DNA from: an uncultured Lachnospiraceae bacterium
Lineage (GTDB): Bacteria > Bacillota > Clostridia > Lachnospirales > Lachnospiraceae
Assembly (NCBI GenBank): GCA_910585215.1
Contig: CAJUDQ010000045.1
Location: forward strand, 1 to 27,298
Reading direction: 5' to 3'
Length of the DNA stretch: 27,298 nt
The notes under the pieces were generated by a model. It did not search any database and was not told the DNA's origin. It worked only from the letters and a program-made list of their open reading frames with translations. Shown here in pieces: positions 7,871 to 15,226 of the stretch (position 1 is its first letter; each line of letters opens with the position of its first letter). Both the position numbers and the translations under genes were made by a program.

Positions 7871-7912
7871 ACAAAAGAACAGAATATATTCTATAAATAC
7901 AATACTCTGTTC
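7871..7912 (-). terminator. Rho-independent terminator of the bile salt hydrolase gene
   Basis: Arms 7902-7912 and 7877-7887 form an 11-bp stem with one G-U pair, followed on the minus strand by TTTTGTATTTTG. It lies 20 bases after the stop codon. A second small hairpin (GTTTCTGAGAAAC) follows near 7845-7858. Confidence 0.75.
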
Positions 7913-7932
7913 CTCTGCCAGCTTTCATATTT

Positions 7933-8910
7933 TTAATTCGCCCATGCAATCTGCTGAGACCTGACCATTTCAAACTGTTTTAAACATTGCTCATCCAAAT
8001 TCTCATGATTCATATTTACAGCAGTAATCTGACTGTTGTAATATGTTTTATAATAAAAAATTCCTTTATCTACGTTTACACAACAGGAATACGTAGTATA
8101 ATACGGACGACTGCTCTCTGTAATAATACTTCCATTTACAACCGAAACGGAATCCAATATGCGAAAAAACTGAGAAACGCTCTCTTTTTCTTCATTATCA
8201 CATACAGAATTCAAACGCAGATACGCCGCCTTTACAAAACGGGATGCCGGTGAAAAATCACCCGGGAGCCCAAAGCTTCCCAGACCTTTTCCAAATGGAA
8301 GCACACTGGCGGATTTGCTGAAACAATTTTGAGGCGAATCCACCGTCAGATTCAGATATTGTCCAAGATTTGTCATATGAAATTCAAAGGGCGGATTATT
8401 GGTCATAACCTGTACGGGATTATCATAAACATGTATGCCATTTTTCATTGCTTCTAACACAATTGAACCATTTTTGTCAGCAATATGCCAGTGCAGCGAT
8501 GCCACAGGCATATCTGCTTTAAATGGTATATCAATCAGGCAGGTAGTATTAAGAAGTTTTTTTGCCTCTTCGACGCTGCAGCATTTCCCAAGTACCCATG
8601 GAATCAGTTCAAATGGTGATATATTTTCCCTGCCACACTGAGCTTTTTTTGGATAATATGCATTATCGGGAAAATTTAATCCCGCCATACAAAGTCCCTT
8701 TTCATTAACAGCCTCGGCATACAACGGATAATTTTCTTCTACCGTCGCCATTCCAATCATGGCATAATGCTTCTTTAATATACCTGCCCGTCGGAACTGA
8801 AAAGAATAATTTCGTGGAGTAATTACAACATGTTCACCGAACTGATAATCTAGGTCCATATTGCGTCCAAAATAAAAGTCTTTCGTTGTCATGGCAATAC
8901 TTGTACACAT
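7933..8910 (-). CDS. bsh: Choloylglycine hydrolase family, bile salt hydrolase
   Basis: This cytoplasmic N-terminal-nucleophile hydrolase cleaves the glycine or taurine amide of conjugated bile salts; the family also contains penicillin V acylases. The 325-residue length is typical. Catalytic residues are in place: Cys2 directly after the start Met (exposed by Met removal), Arg16 and Asp19 in FGRNMDLD, Asn79 in AGLNFP, Asn171 in MTNNPPF, and Arg224 in PASRFVKA. PRNYSFQFR and the family block SPASRFVKAAY support bile salt hydrolase rather than penicillin acylase, but substrate choice is not proven by sequence. No signal peptide is present. AGAAGGAGG precedes the ATG. It is a single-gene unit with its own promoter and terminator and fits a gut organism. 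Confidence 0.92.
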   Translation of the reverse strand: MCTSIAMTTKDFYFGRNMDLDYQFGEHVVITPRNYSFQFRRAGILKKHYAMIGMATVEENYPLYAEAVNEKGLCMAGLNFPDNAYYPKKAQCGRENISPFELIPWVLGKCCSVEEAKKLLNTTCLIDIPFKADMPVASLHWHIADKNGSIVLEAMKNGIHVYDNPVQVMTNNPPFEFHMTNLGQYLNLTVDSPQNCFSKSASVLPFGKGLGSFGLPGDFSPASRFVKAAYLRLNSVCDNEEKESVSQFFRILDSVSVVNGSIITESSRPYYTTYSCCVNVDKGIFYYKTYYNSQITAVNMNHENLDEQCLKQFEMVRSQQIAWAN

Positions 8911-8982
8911 ACCTTTCCTCCTTCTAATCTGATATGCCAGATAAACTTATCAAAATATGCAATATAATGTGATTCTTAATAT

Positions 8983-9011
8983 TTTATACATGATACCCCT
9001 GAAATATTCAA
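8983..9011 (-). promoter_or_regulatory. SigA-type promoter of the bile salt hydrolase gene
   Basis: On the minus strand TTGAAT (9006-9011) and TATAAA (8983-8988) are 17 bases apart, about 70 bases upstream of the start codon and just past the terminator of the preceding gene. Confidence 0.65.
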
Positions 9012-9068
9012 AAAATATGATATAAACTGCCATATAAGGAGGATAATTTATTACGACAGTTTATATCA
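9012..9068 (-). terminator. Strong terminator at the end of the SWIM-to-kinase gene array
   Basis: A perfect 12-bp inverted repeat (TGATATAAACTG at 9018-9029, CAGTTTATATCA at 9057-9068) is followed on the minus strand by TATTTTTT. It lies 44 bases after the kinase stop codon. The unusually long 27-base loop contains CCTCCTTAT on the transcript strand, complementary to a Shine-Dalgarno sequence. Confidence 0.75.
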
Positions 9069-9112
9069 CATGATTATTATTTCTTTACGCCAAACATACA
9101 AAGATTTACTTT

Positions 9113-9907
9113 TTAAAACAATTCATCCAGTAAAATATAATAACGTATTTTTTCCCAATCCGGCTCTATTCCCAGTTCACGAAATAACAGAGAATCATCA
9201 TACTTTTCAAATATTTTTTTATTGTATTTTCCACTGTAATTATGCGACAGGCTTCGGTAGCATATGGCAATATCGCACCATTTATCAGCAATGCCAGTTT
9301 TTCCCAAATCAATATAACCGCTTATCTGCTCCCCAATCCCAAATATATTTGGAAGGCAGTAATCTCCATGAGACAGCACAAGTTCTTCTTTCGGCCTGTT
9401 TTGATATAACCATTGCAATAATTCCCTCGGATTTTTAAATCCATTTTCTCCGAATGTCTCCGGTTCCGTATTGTCCACATCTACCAGTCCATGCGTTATA
9501 TTATATTCCGCCTGCGTAAGTTTTTGGGATAAATCCTGTCTGGGAATATCCTCTGAAATCTTAATACTCCATAATTTCTTTAATCCAGAGGCAAGTAATT
9601 TACACAATCGTTCAGGGCTGCTCATATATTCATCTGAGCACGCCATCTGGCCTTCGCATTTGCTCATTAATAAATAAGACCTGTTATCTGATATTTCATA
9701 TGCGTATACTTTGGGAACAGGAAGCTTTTCATATAAATACTGCATTACCTGATATTCATTTTCGGATTCTTTATTATACTCCTGAATTTTTAATACCTTG
9801 TCCTTATAAATTTGAACGGATGCCAAAGACATACCAATATCATCTGTTTTATAAGATTCATCATTTATTATTTTATATATTCTTTCAGGCAATTTCATTT
9901 TGGCCAT
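9113..9907 (-). CDS. APH(3')-like aminoglycoside phosphotransferase / kinase
   Basis: The 264-residue protein belongs to the aminoglycoside 3'-phosphotransferase family, which moves phosphate from ATP to a hydroxyl on aminoglycosides. It has exactly the length I remember for APH(3')-IIIa and a similar start (MAKMK) and end (PDWEKIRYYILLDELF). Visible are the nucleotide-binding Lys in VLKIQEY (about K40), LPVPKVYAYE, the catalytic loop SHGDYCLPN (D182, N187), and the metal-binding IDLGKTGIADKWCDIA (D200). I chose ATG 9907 because it matches the family N-terminus and follows GAGGGGAG; earlier in-frame starts to 9970 exist. The start overlaps the previous gene by 23 bases, so it is translationally coupled and is the last gene of the MoxR-VWA array. 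It could be a resistance gene or a kinase with a cellular substrate; the context leaves both open. Confidence 0.87.
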   Translation of the reverse strand: MAKMKLPERIYKIINDESYKTDDIGMSLASVQIYKDKVLKIQEYNKESENEYQVMQYLYEKLPVPKVYAYEISDNRSYLLMSKCEGQMACSDEYMSSPERLCKLLASGLKKLWSIKISEDIPRQDLSQKLTQAEYNITHGLVDVDNTEPETFGENGFKNPRELLQWLYQNRPKEELVLSHGDYCLPNIFGIGEQISGYIDLGKTGIADKWCDIAICYRSLSHNYSGKYNKKIFEKYDDSLLFRELGIEPDWEKIRYYILLDELF

Positions 9908-10409
9908 GCTCCCCTCTTCTTCTGTGCCATTCATTCCAAAAAGCATGATAACAATTTCTGTCATATTCATTGGATAAATTTTTAGGGCTGCACTTTTTAT
10001 AAAAATCCTCTATCTTATCTGCAAACCGGAACACTTCCTTTTGATATTCCTTTAGGCTGATTGTAGTTTCCTTGCCACTTTCTGTAATCAGCTTAATCCT
10101 GTCTTTATCGTGCAACACTGTCCAGTCTATGCCATTTGGACAACCACAGATATCCACATTTGTCAAATCATTATCCGGAATCATATAATGTCCGCAGCAG
10201 GGAAGCATCTGATTTTCCTCATTCATTATATGGTTTTGTGTCAGAGTTTTCAACAAATATAATGCAGTTGCACTTACCGTCGCGTTGTATTCAAAAATTT
10301 CTTCTCCAATTTTTGCAGCAGCATCCCCATGAAGACATAAATCATTTGGATTATCTTTTTTTCCATCTATCCATTCCAGATTTTCTACGGTTATTTTAAA
10401 TATACCCAT
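9885..10409 (-). CDS. Unknown protein between the VWA and kinase genes
   Basis: I do not recognise a named family. The 174-residue soluble protein starts MGIFKITVENLEWIDG and contains NDLCLHGDAAAKIG, a possible metal or redox cluster (LPCCGHYM, then VDICGCPNGIDW), an acidic beta-rich middle, and a basic C-terminus rich in Trp, His and Arg (FWNEWHRRRG). No signal peptide or membrane segment is visible. The start is ATG 10409 with AAAGGA 7-8 bases upstream; ATG 10424 is less likely. It begins 18 bases after the VWA stop and overlaps the kinase start by 23 bases, so all three are read from one message. The tight coupling suggests a functional link with the VWA protein and the kinase, but this is inference. 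Confidence 0.85.
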   Translation of the reverse strand: MGIFKITVENLEWIDGKKDNPNDLCLHGDAAAKIGEEIFEYNATVSATALYLLKTLTQNHIMNEENQMLPCCGHYMIPDNDLTNVDICGCPNGIDWTVLHDKDRIKLITESGKETTISLKEYQKEVFRFADKIEDFYKKCSPKNLSNEYDRNCYHAFWNEWHRRRGEHGQNEIA

Positions 10410-10427
10410 ATTTTTTCCTTTCATATT

Positions 10428-11618
10428 TCACTGCTTCCCTTTTTTCTTCTCAAATTCCTTCTGGAACTGCTGCAAATCCTGCCCCTTTAACGCTCGTTCC
10501 AAAAGCTGTGGCAGCATCTGGGGATTACATGCAAAACAGGGGATATGCATTGCAGCGATTTTCTGGGCCATCTGCGCATCATAATAAGGTCTTCCACCAT
10601 CAGCCAGTGCCAAAAGACACACAAGAGTAACGCCGGATTCCTTGATTTCCTGCATTCTTCGAAGAAACGCTGCTCGATTTCCTCCTTCCTCAAGGTCAGA
10701 AATCAAAAAAAACAATGTTTTTGCCGGATTCTCAATAAACTTCTGACAATACGCTACAGACCTGTCTATATTTGTACCTCCGCCAAGCTGAAATCCAAAC
10801 AGCAAATCCACAGGGTCATCGCTCTTTTCTGTCAAGTCCACAATATTTGTATCAAAAGCCACAATCCTTGTGGTAAGACTTGCCATACTCGCCAGAATAC
10901 AGCTTATAATAGAAGAATAAATAACGGATTCTCCCATGGAACCACTCTGGTCAACATCCAAAATCACTGTCCACTTATTCGCCGCAGTCGTACTTGTTCT
11001 GTCAAAAAAATAAAAATGCTCTGGTACAATCGTATGCAGCTCCTGATTATAATGCTTTAAATTTCTTGAAATTGTCGTCTTATAATCTAGCGCTGCCGCG
11101 GACGGAATCGGAGAATGTCTGCGGCGGTTTACCGCAGAAGTTACAGCTCTTTTAATATCCTGCTCCAATAGACGGTTGATTTCCTCTACAATTTTCTGAA
11201 TAAATGCTCTTACACTTTCCTTTGAACGCTTCGGAATCTGGTCTTTTAACATAAGAATCGTAGATGCCAGACTGACATCCGGCTCCAGATTTTCCAAAAG
11301 CTCCGGCTCAAAAATCAACTGTTTTAGACCGCATCGATTCATCGCATCCCCCTGAATAACTGTTACCAGGTCCTTATCAAACAAACTTCTGACATCCCCA
11401 AGCCAACGGCTGATTTGCGGATTCGACGGACCGTTTCCAGTGCCTTTGCCAGTGTTTCCAAATCCTCCCGATTCCTTTCGGTTATAAATCGCTGCCAAAG
11501 CCTGGTCCATAAGGTCCAATTCTCCAGAAAGCCCTGCATTGCCCATTTGTTCAAACCGACTGCTGCTGTCCTGTCCAAGAATCAGACGCCATCTTTGTAT
11601 ATGTTTCGTTTCATCCAT
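10428..11618 (-). CDS. VWA-domain protein (YehP/CoxE-like), MoxR partner
   Basis: The 396-residue protein has a helical N-terminal half of about 215 residues, with a Gly-rich patch near 51-65, and a C-terminal von Willebrand factor A domain (about 217-375). The complete MIDAS metal site is visible: DxSxS in DVDQSGSMGES (D223, S225, S227), Thr in GGGTNIDRS (T282) and Asp in FLISDLEEG (D308). VWA proteins paired with MoxR ATPases act as metal-dependent adaptors that pass substrates to, or are remodelled by, the ATPase. Length and context match E. coli YehP. The MoxR gene lies two genes upstream in the same array. The ribosome binding site is weak (AAAGAATGG), and an inverted repeat lies just upstream, so its expression may be set separately. 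It is cytoplasmic. Confidence 0.93.
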   Translation of the reverse strand: MDETKHIQRWRLILGQDSSSRFEQMGNAGLSGELDLMDQALAAIYNRKESGGFGNTGKGTGNGPSNPQISRWLGDVRSLFDKDLVTVIQGDAMNRCGLKQLIFEPELLENLEPDVSLASTILMLKDQIPKRSKESVRAFIQKIVEEINRLLEQDIKRAVTSAVNRRRHSPIPSAAALDYKTTISRNLKHYNQELHTIVPEHFYFFDRTSTTAANKWTVILDVDQSGSMGESVIYSSIISCILASMASLTTRIVAFDTNIVDLTEKSDDPVDLLFGFQLGGGTNIDRSVAYCQKFIENPAKTLFFLISDLEEGGNRAAFLRRMQEIKESGVTLVCLLALADGGRPYYDAQMAQKIAAMHIPCFACNPQMLPQLLERALKGQDLQQFQKEFEKKKGKQ

Positions 11619-11630
11619 TCTTTATACCAT

Positions 11631-11712
11631 GCTGCAAAACATTGTAACACCAAATATTATCCAAATAAATACACCAAATCACACAAATAAAACTCCAAAA
11701 ATGTCTTGCAGC
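11631..11712 (-). repeat. Inverted repeat in the leader of the VWA gene
   Basis: GCTGCAAAACATT (11631-11643) and AATGTCTTGCAGC (11700-11712) form a 13-bp stem with one G-U pair in the transcript. It spans almost the whole 106-base gap between the DUF5682 stop and the VWA start, with two ATTTGGTGT copies in the loop. No T-run follows, so it is not a simple terminator; it may set the relative level of the two proteins. Confidence 0.5.
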
Positions 11713-11724
11713 CTGTCTCCTTCC

Positions 11725-13986
11725 TTAAAAATCAAAATCAAAGCTGTCCAGACTTTCTACAATAATCTGTTGTTCTTCTTCTTTTAAATCTGCATTTACA
11801 GCTTCGCTGACCTGTTGACCATTCAGTCCCCAGATTTCACCAAGATTTTCTGCTATTTCATCCTTTTCCACAGCAGAAAAATCAGCAAACGCTCTGCGCA
11901 AAAATACCAGAGCTCTTTTAAATTCCTCATCATCCAAAGTATCCAGATAATTATCCAGACTTTCCCACAGCGATAATCTTGCTATCAAAGCATAGCGGTT
12001 TTTCATTGCCAGGCCTTCAAACCAGCCTGCACCAAGCTCTGCGGGCATTCCCTTTGAAAGTCTTCTCTGCACCTCAAGATGAAGCTTCTCCGTATCCATG
12101 CATCCTCTTTCCAAAAGCACCGCCATGGCATATCCTGAAATCTTTGTATTTAAATCATCTCTTTCTGCAATCTCCTTCAAAGTGTCAATCCATGAAACAC
12201 TGTCCAGAAAATCATGTGCCAGTCCGGCACTGTTTAACTGTTCCATTGCTTCAATCATATTTTTTGCAGCGGCATCGTCACATACACATTCTCCGGGGAG
12301 AATCAGACAGGCACGATAAAAAATCTGCTGTAAAATCGGAACCAGCGGTTCCCAGTCAAGCAGTCGTATAGTTCCATATTGTACCACTACTGAAAGCCTG
12401 TGCGCAGTACAGCTAAGTTCCTGCACAGACGCAGCATCCACTGCCATAGCCTGCAGCGCTGCAGTTGCATAATTTACCGCAGCCGCCATGCCGCAGGTAA
12501 AGGCATCTTCAATAACGAGTGCAATTTCACTCATATTATTGGCTTCCTCCACCCTTTCCTTCATGGCAAAAGAGGCGGCCTGAATAACAGTATCTCCCTT
12601 TAACGCTGCCTCTACCAGTTCAATTTCCGCCTCCGGTGTCCAGCGGACCATCCACTGTTCCGCCCATGTAGCACTTTCCTGATTTACCGCTTCCAAAGCT
12701 GCAAAACTCACATTTAAAACCCTGAGCTGATGAAGAAAAAACGAGCGATGCAAATCCAAAAATGCAGATTTTTGTGAAGAAACTCTGCGGTTTTCACGCA
12801 AATCAAGTGTCAAATCCTGCATGGTAATATCTCTGTATTTTTCAAGCTTTAATTCCTTTAACTGACGGTAAAAATCCTCCTGAATACTAGTGCGGCTCAC
12901 ACCGTCAGGAAGTGCGCCGATTCCGGTTCCTATCTCCGTATTTGCCACTGCAAGGCTAACTGCAGAAAAACTCCCTTCTCCAAGACAGGTAACTGCGGCA
13001 TCTCTCAAATCACGAAGCGCAGGAACCTTACTTCCCCGAAGCTGTGCCAGAGACGCAGCAAGCCTGACTGCTTCTATTACCTGAGCAGAAGAAACCGGTG
13101 TGCCATGTATTCTTTGAAATCCTGCAATTCTTGACAAAAAACTCCTTGCTGTAAAATTCATGTCTTCTCTGCAAAGTCCTTCCCAGAGAAGCCCATAATA
13201 TGCCGGTGCCTTGTTTCCCGCCCCATAACCGGAACGGGTAGAAAGACGATAATTTGAATACGGCATTAATGTATGATTTGCCGGAGACTTTGGAAGTGAA
13301 CAAAACTCGTCATCTGTCATTGGCTGTGCTTCCTCATCCAGAAGCCCCGCCACATGATAAGCCCCAGTCACTATTACAATTTCCTCAGGCAAATACCCCT
13401 GAGTATAAGCTTCTTCTATTTTGCGGCGCATAAATGCCTCTCTTATCAAAATTTCCGGCCAGTCACTTTCACTGCCTTTTGTTATTTCACGAAGGCTGAT
13501 TCCAAAAGTATTTGTCCCTTTATGATATTCTTCTGTACTTCCCGCGTGTTCAATCACACGTTCCCAAAAAGTCTCATGTCCGTCTTCCCCTGTCTGCAAA
13601 TCAAGTTTTTCATAAACACTCATATGCCCCTCTTCCCCTTTTGTATCTAAATTCCTTTCTGAAGGCAAACCCAAAAATACCTCTGAAGGCAAATCAATAA
13701 ACTGACATTTTCTGTTATTTGATTTGCACCAGAGAATTGCCTGATATTCAGGGGAATATTCTGCAAAGGGGTATAATATTGTTTTTACAGGCGCCTCTTT
13801 TGTATAGGCTAATATGGCAATCGGCAGCCTTGTATCCTTATGAGTGATATTTTTCAGCTGTTCATCAAAATCCTCCGGTCCCTCAATCAGCACCAGCTTC
13901 GGATTCTTTTCTTCAAGAAAGCGGAGCAAATGCCATGCGCCTGCGGGTGATAAATGCCGAATACCAAAAATATATGGATGTTTCAT
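11725..13986 (-). CDS. DUF5682 / YehM-like protein with TIKI/TraB-type GxxH motifs
   Basis: This 753-residue protein matches in length and context the uncharacterised E. coli YehM (about 759 residues; DUF5682). The N-terminal third carries FGIRHLSPAGAWHLL (GxxH, H11), VLIEGPEDF (E35) and VIVTGAYHVAGLL (second GxxH, H211). Paired GxxH motifs with an intervening Glu are the signature of the TIKI/TraB/EreA/ChaN clan, whose members include metalloproteases and esterases, so a metal-dependent hydrolase role is possible. The remaining 500 residues are rich in Ala and Leu helices with runs like HEAT repeats. No signal peptide or membrane segment is seen. It starts at ATG 13986 (GGAG about 10 bases upstream), 58 bases after the MoxR stop. 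Catalysis and substrate are unproven. Confidence 0.88.
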   Translation of the reverse strand: MKHPYIFGIRHLSPAGAWHLLRFLEEKNPKLVLIEGPEDFDEQLKNITHKDTRLPIAILAYTKEAPVKTILYPFAEYSPEYQAILWCKSNNRKCQFIDLPSEVFLGLPSERNLDTKGEEGHMSVYEKLDLQTGEDGHETFWERVIEHAGSTEEYHKGTNTFGISLREITKGSESDWPEILIREAFMRRKIEEAYTQGYLPEEIVIVTGAYHVAGLLDEEAQPMTDDEFCSLPKSPANHTLMPYSNYRLSTRSGYGAGNKAPAYYGLLWEGLCREDMNFTARSFLSRIAGFQRIHGTPVSSAQVIEAVRLAASLAQLRGSKVPALRDLRDAAVTCLGEGSFSAVSLAVANTEIGTGIGALPDGVSRTSIQEDFYRQLKELKLEKYRDITMQDLTLDLRENRRVSSQKSAFLDLHRSFFLHQLRVLNVSFAALEAVNQESATWAEQWMVRWTPEAEIELVEAALKGDTVIQAASFAMKERVEEANNMSEIALVIEDAFTCGMAAAVNYATAALQAMAVDAASVQELSCTAHRLSVVVQYGTIRLLDWEPLVPILQQIFYRACLILPGECVCDDAAAKNMIEAMEQLNSAGLAHDFLDSVSWIDTLKEIAERDDLNTKISGYAMAVLLERGCMDTEKLHLEVQRRLSKGMPAELGAGWFEGLAMKNRYALIARLSLWESLDNYLDTLDDEEFKRALVFLRRAFADFSAVEKDEIAENLGEIWGLNGQQVSEAVNADLKEEEQQIIVESLDSFDFDF

Positions 13987-14044
13987 AATCGTATTACTCC
14001 ATTTTCAAAAATCTGCTCCTATCATCAGTTGCTATTATCATTTT

Positions 14045-15127
14045 TTATAATAATTCCCGACAGGCTTTATACAATCCACTCCATTTCATGCCACGTTTTT
14101 TCATCACATTTTCCAGATATTCCTTCCATGCTACATTATCTTTTTCTTCCTCCTTGATAATCGCACCCTGAAGTCCTGCTGCAAGGTCCTCTTCGCTTAT
14201 TGTTCCGTTTCCAAAGCTTCCTGCCAGCGCCATACTGTTACACAAAAGAGAAATCGCTTCGGCTGTGGATAATACACCACTGGTACTTTTTACTTTCTGA
14301 CTGTGGTCGCAGGTTTCTCCATTTCTCAATTCCCTGAAAATGGTACATACTCTTTCCACTACATTATCCTCCGGAAGTTCGGCATTCAAATCCAGACCTG
14401 CGGAAAGCTGTGCCACTCTGGTACGCACAATTTCCATCTCTGATTCTAAATCTGCCGGCGCCGGAAGCACTACGATATTAAAACGTCTCTTTAACGCTGC
14501 AGACATTTCATTTACCCCCTTATCTCGGGTATTTGCGGTTGCAATTACCGAAAAACCTTTTTGTGCTGCCACTTCCATATTAAGCTCCGGCACTGAAATT
14601 CTCTTTTCTGATAAAATCGAAATCAATGCATCCTGAACTTCGGAAGCACATCTTGAAATCTCTTCCATTCTGGCAATTGTACCAGTTTCCATTGCATGAA
14701 ATACAGGACTTTTCAGCATTGCTTCCTGTGACGGCCCCTGTGCAATCAGCATGGCATAATTCCATGAATAACGAATCTGTTCTTCTGTTGTTCCCGCTGT
14801 TCCCTGAATTACTTTTGTAGAATCTCCGTTAATAGCTGCAGTCAAATGTTCAGACAACCAGCTCTTGGCTGTACCTGGCTCACCAATTAAAAGCAGTGCT
14901 CTATCCGTTACCAGAGTAGCAATTGCAATCTCTACCAGTCTTTCATGACCAATATATTTTGGAGTAATCATTGTTTTTCCGACTTTTCCTCCACAGATAT
15001 AGGTACGCACAGAACGCGGCGACATCTTCCAGCCTGTGGGTATCGGGTCACGCTCCGCTGCAATCAGTGCATCAATTTCCTTCTGAAATAACTGCTCTGC
15101 AGGCAGTCTTAATATCTGTTCTTTCAT
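14045..15127 (-). CDS. MoxR-family AAA+ ATPase, YehL subgroup
   Basis: This 360-residue AAA+ ATPase probably works as a hexameric chaperone-like remodeller for the VWA protein encoded in the same array. Walker A is GEPGTAKS (82-89). At Walker B the usual DE reads EE in ARMEEISRC (E155, E156), as I recall for this subgroup. Sensor 1 is in VIATANTRDKG (N199), and the arginine finger region is ALKRRFN (214-215). A GTxGTTEEQIRYSWNY segment and PVFHAMETGTIARMEE follow the order of YehL-type proteins. MoxR ATPases act with VWA partners in maturing or regulating large complexes. It starts at ATG 15127 (GAAGGA close upstream), 99 bases after the stop of the second HEAT-like gene. Confidence 0.94.
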   Translation of the reverse strand: MKEQILRLPAEQLFQKEIDALIAAERDPIPTGWKMSPRSVRTYICGGKVGKTMITPKYIGHERLVEIAIATLVTDRALLLIGEPGTAKSWLSEHLTAAINGDSTKVIQGTAGTTEEQIRYSWNYAMLIAQGPSQEAMLKSPVFHAMETGTIARMEEISRCASEVQDALISILSEKRISVPELNMEVAAQKGFSVIATANTRDKGVNEMSAALKRRFNIVVLPAPADLESEMEIVRTRVAQLSAGLDLNAELPEDNVVERVCTIFRELRNGETCDHSQKVKSTSGVLSTAEAISLLCNSMALAGSFGNGTISEEDLAAGLQGAIIKEEEKDNVAWKEYLENVMKKRGMKWSGLYKACRELL

Positions 15128-15226
15128 TTTCCTTCACCTGTTTCAGGTATTTATTGTCCACCTGATTTTATCCTTTCTTTTTCTGTTTATTATTTTCAAA
15201 ACAAAGCGTTTGCTATCTACAAACAC

